Source of the DNA: Dehalococcoidia bacterium | Lineage (GTDB): Bacteria; Chloroflexota; Dehalococcoidia; Dehalococcoidales; UBA3254 | Assembly (NCBI GenBank): GCA_030691835.1 | Contig: JAUYDO010000119.1 | Span: 1 to 6,849 of the forward strand | DNA: 6,849 nt | Direction of reading: 5' to 3' | Shown: positions 1 through 5,316 of the stretch, piece by piece | How the letters are laid out: every line of letters starts with the position of its first letter | Numbering within the stretch: position 1 is the stretch's first letter | Position numbers and translations under genes: made by a program | Notes under the pieces: generated by a model | What the model was told of the DNA's origin: nothing | What the model saw: the letters and a program-made list of their open reading frames with translations, nothing else | The model's database searches: none

Positions 1-1229
1 TTATCCACCTCTTCGTCAGCCTGCTGGCACAGTCTCAGCGACTGCTCCAGACGCGATTTCATTTCATCCTTACTGGTAGACGGCGTCAGCGCCAGCCTCT
101 CAAGCGAAAGCCTCAGCACAAAGAGCGCCTGACCGGTCTCGTCGTGAAGCTCCCGGGCAATGCGCCTGCGCTCCTCCTCCTGTGTGGTAATTATCCGGTG
201 CAATAGCTTGCCCAGCGTGTCCCGTCCTGCCTGTACCTCTTCATATAACTTGCACCGCTCGATAGCGGCGGCTATCTGGTGTCCGCTGGCATCAAGCAGT
301 TGAATTCTCTGCTGGTCTACGGGTCGACGGGCTGTGGCTACGCCGGCTTTGCCCCAGACAACCCCCTTAGACTGGAGCGGTGTCACGATGAACTGCCACA
401 GGGTCTGGTTGAGTTCAGCGCCGCCCGGAATAATGGAGTAGCTGGCTGACGTGGCTGTCTCCTTGCTGGAGCGCATATTGGATATTATCTCCATTAGCTC
501 GTCGGAGACCTCTTCGGGCAGTTCACTTGCCCAGGCGGTGGGTAGCTTGCCGTCATCGTCCGAGAGCTGTATCCAGCTCAACTGCGCCTCAAGAGCCTCG
601 AGCAGACCCTCTGCCGCCGCCTGGAGAGTCGCCTTCAAATCAAGTGACTGATTCAGAGCACGGGCGGTGGAGTTTACCGCCAGCAGTTCACGGTTCGCCC
701 GTAATACCTCCTTCTTCAGTTTGCGGTCTTTGCTTATATCCCTCACCAGCTCGAGCACCCCGGTTATCTGACCACCGCCGTTGCACACCGGAGACACCAT
801 TATCTCCACCCAGCGCTCGCCGCCGTCGGCCTGTCCTTCCTTGTGCGTGTGAACAACCCGTGCCGGCTTGCCCGTCTCCATGACGTGGTTCAGAGGGCAC
901 TCGCACCACGGCGGCTGGCACGGTTCCTCAGCGCCGTGATTAACCTGGTAGCAGAACTGCCCGATGATATCCTCTGCCGGCTTGCCGAGCCTCCGCGTCA
1001 CCGCGCTGTTTACCTGATGCACCCGGAAATCGGAGCCGACCACTACCAACTCATCTGCGAAACAGTCAATGACCATCTGCAGGCTGTCACTGGCAGGAAC
1101 ATCTGTTTTGCCTGTCAGGCCCGGTTCACCGTGACGTTTGCGCCTCTGCGCGTTCTTCCGCGGTTTATTGATTGCCGGGGCTAATACGCGCTGTAGTAAG
1201 CTGAAGCGCTCTCTTCTCTCCCTACCCAC
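1..1229 (-). CDS. Soluble PAS-GAF histidine kinase, HisKA_3 (NarL/DesK-type) family; 3' end beyond window
   Basis: Sensor kinase that should autophosphorylate on histidine and pass phosphate to a NarL-type regulator, most likely the one encoded two genes upstream. Numbering from GTG at 1229, 409 codons are visible. A basic stretch (1-50) is followed by a PAS domain (about 51-168), a linker helix, a GAF domain (about 183-330) and the start of a HisKA_3 dimerisation domain with the H-box ARELHDETGQ. H362 is the predicted phospho-acceptor, and HDxxxQ is the family's phosphatase motif. The HATPase domain would lie off the left edge, so its absence is not a truncation. No membrane segment is visible, so the protein is probably cytoplasmic. 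The PAS carries cysteines C93, C104, C109 and C111. The GTG directly follows the TAG of the upstream kinase in the same frame, with GGAGGT 10 nt upstream. The only other in-frame start is ATG at 1076, which has no clear ribosome binding site but sits right at the PAS; the basic N-terminal 50 residues are therefore uncertain. Confidence 0.9.
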   Translation of the reverse strand, partial: MGRERRERFSLLQRVLAPAINKPRKNAQRRKRHGEPGLTGKTDVPASDSLQMVIDCFADELVVVGSDFRVHQVNSAVTRRLGKPAEDIIGQFCYQVNHGAEEPCQPPWCECPLNHVMETGKPARVVHTHKEGQADGGERWVEIMVSPVCNGGGQITGVLELVRDISKDRKLKKEVLRANRELLAVNSTARALNQSLDLKATLQAAAEGLLEALEAQLSWIQLSDDDGKLPTAWASELPEEVSDELMEIISNMRSSKETATSASYSIIPGGAELNQTLWQFIVTPLQSKGVVWGKAGVATARRPVDQQRIQLLDASGHQIAAAIERCKLYEEVQAGRDTLGKLLHRIITTQEEERRRIARELHDETGQALFVLRLSLERLALTPSTSKDEMKSRLEQSLRLCQQADEEVD

Positions 1230-3197
1230 CTACAGCGGCACCTCCACTGTTATTTTAGTCCCTTTGCCCGGCTGGCTGTCAATGCTCAGTGTCCCGCCGA
1301 GAAGCTCGGCGCGCTCCTGCATACCGGCTAGCCCCAGCTTGCCGGAGCGCGCAAGGTCGCCCACCCGTGCCGGAAGCTCAAACCCCTTGCCGTTATCGCT
1401 CACCGTCAGCTTAATGGTGTGGTCGGCGAACTCCAGCCTGATGCCGGCTCTGGTAGCCTGGGCATGACGGCGCATGTTGTTCAGCGCCTCCTGGGTAATG
1501 CGGAACAGCATAAGCTCTGCCTGCGGCGGGAGCTGTCGCTGAGTCCCTGCAATCTCGGTGTCCACCGTGATATTGTAGTTTTTTGTTACATCGGACGCCA
1601 GCCACTTAATCGCCGGTATCAGTCCCAGGTCATCCAGTATGGAGGGTCTTAGCTCCTGGCTGAAGTGACGGACACCTTCCAGGGCTTTCCGTACTTCTTC
1701 CCGTATATCGCCTATGGATAGCTTCGACTTGTTGTGGGCAAAATCGTCAAGGTGTCGCGAGACGACCACTAACTGCTGAGCCGTCTCGTCGTGTAGCTCC
1801 CTGGCGATGCGCTTTCGCTCGGCTTCCTGCGCTTCGCTGACCTTCTGCACATACAGTCTCAGGTTATCCTGGACTCTTTTCTGCTCGGTGATGTCACGGG
1901 CAACGTGCTGGAAGGCGAAGGGTTCCCCCTCCCGCGTGGTCAGGCTGGTGCCTATCTGCACGATGACAATACCGCCGTCTTTCTTCACCAGCTCCTGCTC
2001 ATAGATGGGCACGTTTTCGCCTCTCAGAACCCTGTCATGGAACTCACGGTCCATTTTGTCCAGACCGTGTTCCGGCAGGAATGTGGAGACGCCGGCGCCT
2101 ATCAACGCCTCCCGCTCGTAGCCGGTGAGCCGGCTCAAAGCGCCGTTTACAGCCAGGATTTTGCCGTTGAGGTCATGGACCCATATGGCGTCGCTGGCGT
2201 TCTCGAACAGGTCACGGTAGCTCTTCTCTGAGACGCGCAGTGCCTCAGCTACGGAGCACTCTCTTTCATAGAGGCGGGCGTTCTCGATAGCCATGCTGAG
2301 CTGGTCTCCGATTGCCATGAGCATGTCTACCTCGTCGGGATGGAAAGCCTGCTCCTGGTGTGTACCGACACCGAGTGTACCCAAGCTCCTGCCCTTGGAC
2401 GTCAGCGGTACGACCAGAATATTCTTCAAGCCCTCCCGGGTCAGTGGCGTTGAACGCAGTGCCTGGTTGGCGGACATGGTGGCGATGGTAACCGGGTTCA
2501 GCGACTCCGCCGCCTCGCCGTCAGGACCCTGGCCGGGCTGAATGGTCTCAGCCAGCATGTTTGACGGCAGACCGGAGCACGCCGCCAGTTTGAACTGCCC
2601 TTTCTCGCCATCACGCAGATAGAGCCATGTCGCCTGTATATTCATCGCCTGTCCTACTCGCTCGACTGCGGCATGCAGAATCTGGTCTAACTCAAGCGAC
2701 TCGTTGACGATGCGGGATATGGCGTGGAGCGTGCTCAGCCGCCGGATATGCTCGTTCAGGCGGTTTTGAGCCGCCTCGAGCTCGGACATCCGCTGTTTCC
2801 CTTTCTGCAGGGCGTATAGCAGCCAGACCAGGAGCATGCTGGTGAAGAGAACACCACCCGCTTCAAACAGTGCCTCGCGCACGCTGGTCGAGATGAAGAC
2901 AGCGTGGGGCAGCATAGCGGTGGCAACCAGCACCAGTATGCTTATTCCGCCGCCGAGTCCCAGCGCCACCGAAGCATAAGCTACGGGTATAAGGAACAGG
3001 ATGCGCTCCAGGGTATGTCTGGTCAGACCGAAAGATAAGAAGGAAGATAGCTGTTCCAGAAGGGGAATACTGACGAAGGCTTCCTGGTAGTGGATGATTA
3101 CCAGGAGTACCATTATTACCGCAACCGCCCAGAGATGGGGATTGCGCAGTACTCCCGCCATCAAATCGGTTATTTTGTCAGAAGGTTGCTTCGCCAT
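1230..3197 (-). CDS. Membrane-anchored GAF-PAS histidine kinase, HisKA_3 (NarL/DesK-type) family
   Basis: Complete sensor kinase of 655 aa, expected to sit in the cytoplasmic membrane and phosphorylate the adjacent NarL-type regulator. Domains in order: four predicted membrane segments (about 22-37, 66-82, 84-102, 113-130), a coiled-coil/signalling helix (132-160), GAF (about 160-308), PAS (about 322-440), HisKA_3 with ARELHDETAQ (H469 predicted phospho-acceptor, HDxxxQ phosphatase motif), and HATPase_c with an N-box (TQEALNN, N573/N574), G1 DNGKGF (601-606) and a second glycine motif GKLGLAGM (619-626). It ends naturally at GTKITVEVPL. The loops between membrane segments are short, so any external ligand pocket would be small; sensing may occur in the membrane or through the cytoplasmic GAF/PAS. 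ATG at 3197 is chosen over an in-frame TTG at 3203 because GAGGG lies 6 nt before the ATG and touches the TTG. It starts 17 bp after the regulator's stop, and the next kinase starts at the base after its own stop. The signal is unknown. Confidence 0.95.
   Translation of the reverse strand: MAKQPSDKITDLMAGVLRNPHLWAVAVIMVLLVIIHYQEAFVSIPLLEQLSSFLSFGLTRHTLERILFLIPVAYASVALGLGGGISILVLVATAMLPHAVFISTSVREALFEAGGVLFTSMLLVWLLYALQKGKQRMSELEAAQNRLNEHIRRLSTLHAISRIVNESLELDQILHAAVERVGQAMNIQATWLYLRDGEKGQFKLAACSGLPSNMLAETIQPGQGPDGEAAESLNPVTIATMSANQALRSTPLTREGLKNILVVPLTSKGRSLGTLGVGTHQEQAFHPDEVDMLMAIGDQLSMAIENARLYERECSVAEALRVSEKSYRDLFENASDAIWVHDLNGKILAVNGALSRLTGYEREALIGAGVSTFLPEHGLDKMDREFHDRVLRGENVPIYEQELVKKDGGIVIVQIGTSLTTREGEPFAFQHVARDITEQKRVQDNLRLYVQKVSEAQEAERKRIARELHDETAQQLVVVSRHLDDFAHNKSKLSIGDIREEVRKALEGVRHFSQELRPSILDDLGLIPAIKWLASDVTKNYNITVDTEIAGTQRQLPPQAELMLFRITQEALNNMRRHAQATRAGIRLEFADHTIKLTVSDNGKGFELPARVGDLARSGKLGLAGMQERAELLGGTLSIDSQPGKGTKITVEVPL
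1240..1245 (-). promoter_or_regulatory. Ribosome binding site deciding the GTG start of the second kinase
   Basis: On the minus strand GGAGGT lies inside the last codons of the upstream kinase, 10 nt before a GTG that abuts its TAG stop. No ATG, GTG or TTG follows in frame until ATG at 1076, so this site favours the GTG and implies translational coupling. The spacing is slightly long, which leaves some doubt. Confidence 0.5.
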
Positions 3198-3203
3198 GGT
3201 CAA

Positions 3204-3208
3204 CCCTC
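3204..3208 (-). promoter_or_regulatory. Ribosome binding site deciding the ATG start of the membrane kinase
   Basis: GAGGG on the minus strand lies 6 nt before ATG at 3197. It directly abuts the alternative in-frame TTG at 3203, leaving no usable spacing for that codon. This supports the shorter 655-residue protein. Confidence 0.6.
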
Positions 3209-3214
3209 AACCGG

Positions 3215-3886
3215 CTAGGACAAATCTTCAAAGGATAGCCAGCCTCTTTTTACTCCCTGGAACACCGCCTCGGTGCGCGAGCCCACACCGAGCTTATTGA
3301 AGATGCTGTTCAGGTGACCCTGCACCGTCCGGATGCTGATGTACAGCTCGTCGGCGATGTCTTTGTTACTCTTGCCCCGGGACGCCAGCTTGAGCACCTG
3401 TAGCTCGCGCTCGCTAAGCTCGATTTCCGGAGCGGTTTTTTGCTCTGCGAGTTTGGCTGGGGAGGGTATTAACCGTTGAATTACCTTCCGGGCGATGACG
3501 GGGTGCAGAATGGATTCTCCGGCGTGCACCGCCCTGACTGCCTCCACTATCTCGTGACTGCTGGCGTCCTTGAGCATATAGCCCGCGGCTCCGGCTTCTA
3601 AAAGAGCGAAGACGTACTCGTCATTGTCATAGGCGGTGAGAATCAGGATTGCCACGGAGGGGCAGCGCGGTTTGACCTGCTTGGTGACCTCGATGCCGCT
3701 CATCTTGGGCATAGAGATGTCAAGGATGGCTACGTCCGGCTTTAGCTCTTCGATGAGCTTGACCGCTTCCTGCCCATCAGCGGCGGCGCCAACTACCTCC
3801 ATGTCTCCTTCGGCTTCGAGCAGACTCCGGGTGCCCTCTCTTACCACGGCATGGTCATCGGCAATCACGATGCGGATTTTGTCCAT
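3215..3886 (-). CDS. NarL/FixJ-family response regulator (receiver + LuxR HTH)
   Basis: Two-component DNA-binding regulator of 223 aa, the usual size for the family. The receiver domain (about 1-122) has the acidic pair D10/D11, predicted phosphorylation site D56 in AILDISMP, T84 and conserved K106 in GYMLKD. A linker (about 123-155) leads to a LuxR-type helix-turn-helix (about 156-211) that begins LSERELQVLKLASRGKSNKD, with the recognition-helix region ISIRTVQGHLNSIFNKL. All catalytic residues are present, so it should be phosphorylatable. ATG at 3886 gives the canonical MDKIRIVIADDH start; an upstream in-frame extension to 3949 would add 21 non-conserved residues and overlap the promoter. 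An AGAGAG stretch lies upstream of the ATG as a weak ribosome binding site. It is first in an operon with two HisKA_3 kinases, its likely phosphodonors. Target genes cannot be inferred. Confidence 0.96.
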   Translation of the reverse strand: MDKIRIVIADDHAVVREGTRSLLEAEGDMEVVGAAADGQEAVKLIEELKPDVAILDISMPKMSGIEVTKQVKPRCPSVAILILTAYDNDEYVFALLEAGAAGYMLKDASSHEIVEAVRAVHAGESILHPVIARKVIQRLIPSPAKLAEQKTAPEIELSERELQVLKLASRGKSNKDIADELYISIRTVQGHLNSIFNKLGVGSRTEAVFQGVKRGWLSFEDLS

Positions 3887-3924
3887 GTAAACTCTCTTTA
3901 TACCCCTGTTCTCTCTCCACAGCA

Positions 3925-3954
3925 AGTATAACGCAACCGTAGAGTACACTTCAA
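3925..3954 (-). promoter_or_regulatory. Probable sigma-70 promoter of the regulator-kinase operon
   Basis: On the minus strand TTGAAG (-35, 4 of 6 consensus bases) and TATACT (-10, 5 of 6) are separated by 18 bp. A start near 3918 would leave a leader of about 30 nt before the regulator's ATG at 3886. Position and spacing fit, but this is a motif reading only. Confidence 0.5.
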
Positions 3955-4030
3955 CAAAGAGGAGCAGATGATTAAACTCTAAGTCTTAATTTCTAACTCC
4001 TAACCCGGACGATTCGGAACCAAATTTAGT

Positions 4031-4096
4031 TGTCAGTCATCAGTTATCAGATAAGAGCTAATCCGCCTAAGGCGGACTGAAAACTGACTACTGAAA
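4031..4096. repeat. REP-like imperfect inverted repeat with nested perfect hairpin
   Basis: The arms TCAGTCATCAGTT (4033-4045) and AACTGACTACTGA (4082-4094) are complementary at 11 of 13 positions. They enclose a perfect 6-bp hairpin, TCCGCC-TAA-GGCGGA (4062-4076). The core recurs with one base changed at 6590-6604, so it appears to be a dispersed element. It may be a palindromic repeat of REP/MITE type, or simply a transcription-affecting hairpin; no transposase is nearby. Confidence 0.55.
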
Positions 4097-4140
4097 GCTT
4101 AATGCTGATAGCTAATAATATTCGGATTTTAATTTTTCCC

Positions 4141-4321
4141 TTGAGGGGGGCATGGGGTGAGCCCACCAGCAGGTAGAAATACCTGCTCCGTCAAGCATTT
4201 CCACCCTTGCAGGCTGGTGAACTGCCAGCCATTATGCCTGTCTCAAAACAGGTGTCACGGCGGATGTCGCTAATCATGGTAGGTGGTATTCTCAAAGTGA
4301 AAGAAATAAAGGAGGTGCAAG
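4141..4321 (+). promoter_or_regulatory. Candidate structured 5' leader (unrecognised class) of the microprotein genes
   Basis: Several consecutive hairpins precede the first microprotein. Hairpin 1 is an 8-bp stem AGCAGGTA/TACCTGCT with a GAAA (GNRA) tetraloop (4168-4187). Hairpin 2 is GGCTGG/CCAGCC (4212-4230), extendable by a T-G wobble. Hairpin 3 is CCTGT/ACAGG (4237-4252). Longer-range pairings are possible: GGGTG 4155-4159 with CACCC 4202-4206 enclosing hairpin 1, CCGT 4188-4191 with ACGG 4257-4260, and TTGAG 4141-4145 with CTCAA 4291-4295. CTTGCA (4206-4211) is complementary to TGCAAG (4316-4321), directly before the start codon, which would permit control of ribosome access. It does not match the riboswitch consensus sequences I can recall (c-di-GMP-I/II, cobalamin, TPP, SAM, THF, guanidine). 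Its boundaries are approximate and its regulatory role is inference. Confidence 0.4.
4231..4258 (-). promoter_or_regulatory. Possible antisense/upstream promoter inside the leader
   Basis: Read on the minus strand, GTGACA (-35, 5 of 6 consensus bases) and CATAAT (-10, 5 of 6) are 16 bp apart. Transcripts would start near 4224 and run leftward, antisense to the presumed leader and toward the regulator operon. The same bases form a hairpin (CCTGT/ACAGG), so the match may be a by-product of RNA structure. Confidence 0.25.
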
Positions 4322-4507
4322 ATGAAAGTACTGAAGACAATCGGCAAGGTAACCCTGGTTCTCCTCGGCTGTGTCCTGATGCCAGTACTCATCTGGGTAG
4401 CCCTTGGCGCCGCCGTATATCAGAAATTCAGAGCGCGTAAGGCTCAGACAGCTCCAGCCCCGACCTTCGGACAGATAATCGCCGCCGCTGGTTTCAGGAG
4501 AAAGTAA
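4322..4507 (+). CDS. Small single-pass membrane protein A (61 aa), function unknown
   Basis: I do not recognise a family. The protein has a short basic N-terminus (K2, K5, K9), one hydrophobic segment (about 10-33, VTLVLLGCVLMPVLIWVALG) with central C17 and P21, then a basic juxtamembrane patch (QKFRARK) and a soluble tail ending AAAGFRRK. By the positive-inside rule either orientation is possible. LLGC resembles a lipobox, but the hydrophobic run continues past the cysteine, so a transmembrane anchor is more likely than a lipoprotein. ATG at 4322 is preceded by AAGGAGG with 6-nt spacing, a near-ideal ribosome binding site. It is the first of a tandem pair: 25 of its first 33 residues match the next gene. 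The conserved protein sequence, with many silent differences between copies, supports real coding. It could be a stress or membrane-complex microprotein, or a small hydrophobic toxin; nothing here decides. Confidence 0.75.
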   Translation: MKVLKTIGKVTLVLLGCVLMPVLIWVALGAAVYQKFRARKAQTAPAPTFGQIIAAAGFRRK

Positions 4508-4540
4508 CTGAGGCAGTAGTAGACGGAAGGAGGCGCTGAG

Positions 4541-4711
4541 ATGAAGGCTCTAAAGAAAATCGGTAAGGTGATACTGGTAATAATCGGGTGCATTCTGATG
4601 CCGGTCTTAATCTGGGTAGCCCTGGCAGCCGCGATATACCACAGAATCAGAGTGTTCAGGACTCATAAAGTCCCGGCATGGGAGCAGGTGCTCGCCGGCT
4701 ACAAGAGATAG
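4541..4711 (+). CDS. Small single-pass membrane protein B (56 aa), paralogue of A
   Basis: An easily missed short gene starting MKALKKIGKV and ending VLAGYKR. It shares with its neighbour the core GC-x-LMPVLIWVAL-x-AA-x-Y (residues 16-33): one predicted membrane segment (about 10-32) with C17 and P21 conserved, then a basic patch (HRIRVFRTHK) and a short tail. The tails also align loosely (A/V-P-x-x-x-Q then A-G-F/Y-K/R). AAGGAGG lies 7 nt before ATG at 4541. The 33-bp gap after protein A's stop implies co-transcription, and a perfect palindrome 32 bp downstream probably ends the transcript. The pair looks like an old tandem duplication, since codons differ widely while the membrane core is kept. 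Function unknown. Confidence 0.75.
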   Translation: MKALKKIGKVILVIIGCILMPVLIWVALAAAIYHRIRVFRTHKVPAWEQVLAGYKR

Positions 4712-4743
4712 CCTTGAAGGCAGTTCCCATGAAGTGCTAATAA

Positions 4744-4779
4744 ATGCAGGCACCGGGTTAACCCGGTGCCTGCATAGTT
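4744..4779. terminator. Perfect 32-bp palindrome, probable bidirectional terminator
   Basis: ATGCAGGCACCGGGTT (4744-4759) is followed directly by its exact reverse complement (4760-4775), with no spacer. The RNA would form a long GC-rich stem with a tight AT loop. On the plus strand AGTTTT follows; on the minus strand TTTATTA follows. It lies between convergent genes, the microproteins and the SRPBCC gene, so it can end both transcripts. The U-tracts are short, which leaves the efficiency uncertain. Confidence 0.7.
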
Positions 4780-4798
4780 TTAAGACCACGGTTGTCTC

Positions 4799-5191
4799 TT
4801 ACTTCACCAGCATCTCTTTCATCGGTTTCCAGTAATAGTCCCGCCAGCCCTGGCTGATATCCTTATAGAACTCCTCCGGCACGCCGCTCTGGGTAAAGGT
4901 AAGGCGCGTGCCGCCTTCCACTTCCTTGAGCGAAAAGGTAGCCCTGGAGTAGTGCCCCTCGGGCCAGTCACTGCCGCGCCACGCCTGCACAATCTTCTGG
5001 TCCGGCACCAACTCACGGTTCTTTCCCTCAATATAGCCGTCATAAGCCGTGACCTTACCCCCGACCCTGCGGCTGATGCTCGCCTTCCCGCCGGTGAATT
5101 TACCGTGCTTCCGCGCGTCCATCAGCGCCTCATACACCGCGTGCGCCGGGGCTTTAATGGTCACCTGCTGACGGATTGTTTTGGTGCTCAT
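4799..5191 (-). CDS. AHSA1-type SRPBCC (START-like) domain protein
   Basis: A 130-aa single-domain protein of the Bet v1/START superfamily (SRPBCC), closest to bacterial AHSA1 (activator of Hsp90 ATPase 1-like) proteins and of their usual length. Family-like patterns are visible in order: VTIKAPAHAVYEALMD (10-25), KFTGGKASIS (31-40), VGGKVTAYDGYIEGKN (43-58), LVPDQKIVQAWRGSDWPEGH (61-80), TRLTFTQSGVPEEF (95-108) and GWRDYYWKPMKEML (115-128). The fold forms a hydrophobic ligand cavity; despite the name, most bacterial members have no shown Hsp90 role, so the substrate is unknown. The protein is soluble and presumably cytoplasmic. ATG at 5191 has AGAGGAG 6 nt upstream. It is apparently monocistronic, with its own promoter and a terminator palindrome just past its stop. 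Confidence 0.92.
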   Translation of the reverse strand: MSTKTIRQQVTIKAPAHAVYEALMDARKHGKFTGGKASISRRVGGKVTAYDGYIEGKNRELVPDQKIVQAWRGSDWPEGHYSRATFSLKEVEGGTRLTFTQSGVPEEFYKDISQGWRDYYWKPMKEMLVK

Positions 5192-5221
5192 TTGGTTCTC
5201 CTCTGTTTATAATCATACACG

Positions 5222-5250
5222 ATTATACCAGATGCCATTTTGCAGAACAA
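5222..5250 (-). promoter_or_regulatory. Extended -10 sigma-70 promoter of the SRPBCC gene
   Basis: On the minus strand TTGTTC (-35) and a perfect TATAAT (-10) are 17 bp apart, with TG one base before the -10 (TGGTATAAT), the extended -10 signature. A start near 5215 gives a leader of about 24 nt to the ATG at 5191. It is the best promoter match in the window. Confidence 0.75.
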
Positions 5251-5259
5251 TACAGAGCA

Positions 5260-5298
5260 GAAACAAAAATGGGGGAGCGCCAAGGCGCTCCCCCATTT
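5260..5298 (-). terminator. Strong rho-independent terminator of the lipoprotein gene
   Basis: Arms AAATGGGGGAGCGCC (5267-5281) and GGCGCTCCCCCATTT (5284-5298) are exact complements around a 2-base AA (TT on the minus strand) centre. Read on the minus strand, TTTTTGTTT follows the stem. It begins 18 bp past the stop codon at 5317 and insulates the downstream SRPBCC promoter. Confidence 0.9.
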
Positions 5299-5316
5299 AC
5301 AATCAGGTTGCTTTTG

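Larger units (their letters stand above)
3887..4321. other. Divergent intergenic spacer between signalling operon and microproteins
   Basis: This 435-bp spacer holds no convincing coding sequence. It contains the operon promoter (left end), an AT-rich stretch with poly-TA words such as TTTCTAACTCCTAAC (about 3990-4005), a REP-like inverted repeat (4031-4096), another AT-rich stretch (4097-4140) and a hairpin-rich presumed leader (4141-4321). I could not find a convincing plus-strand promoter for the microproteins; TAATAT at 4116 lacks a matching -35. Confidence 0.7.

Noticed and set aside
843..1184. 113-codon plus-strand ORF
   Set aside because: It is antisense to the PAS domain of the second kinase, whose own frame shows unmistakable family motifs.
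3887..3949. 21-residue N-terminal extension of the response regulator
   Set aside because: It would overlap the likely promoter, and the receiver family normally begins at the MDKIRIVIADD position.
4141..4321. Known riboswitch assignment (c-di-GMP, THF, cobalamin)
   Set aside because: Isolated words such as GGATGTCG resemble pieces of known classes, but the conserved cores as I recall them are absent.
4322..4375. Lipoprotein reading of the microproteins (LLGC/IIGC lipobox)
   Set aside because: The hydrophobic run before the cysteine is very short and continues for about 16 residues after it, which fits a membrane span better than a cleaved signal peptide.
4207..4440. 77-codon plus-strand ORF overlapping microprotein A
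   Set aside because: It crosses the hairpin-rich leader and overlaps the well-supported gene in another frame, without a ribosome binding site of its own.
4607..4789. 60-codon minus-strand ORF
   Set aside because: It is antisense to microprotein B and spans the terminator palindrome; its composition looks like a shadow of the opposite strand.
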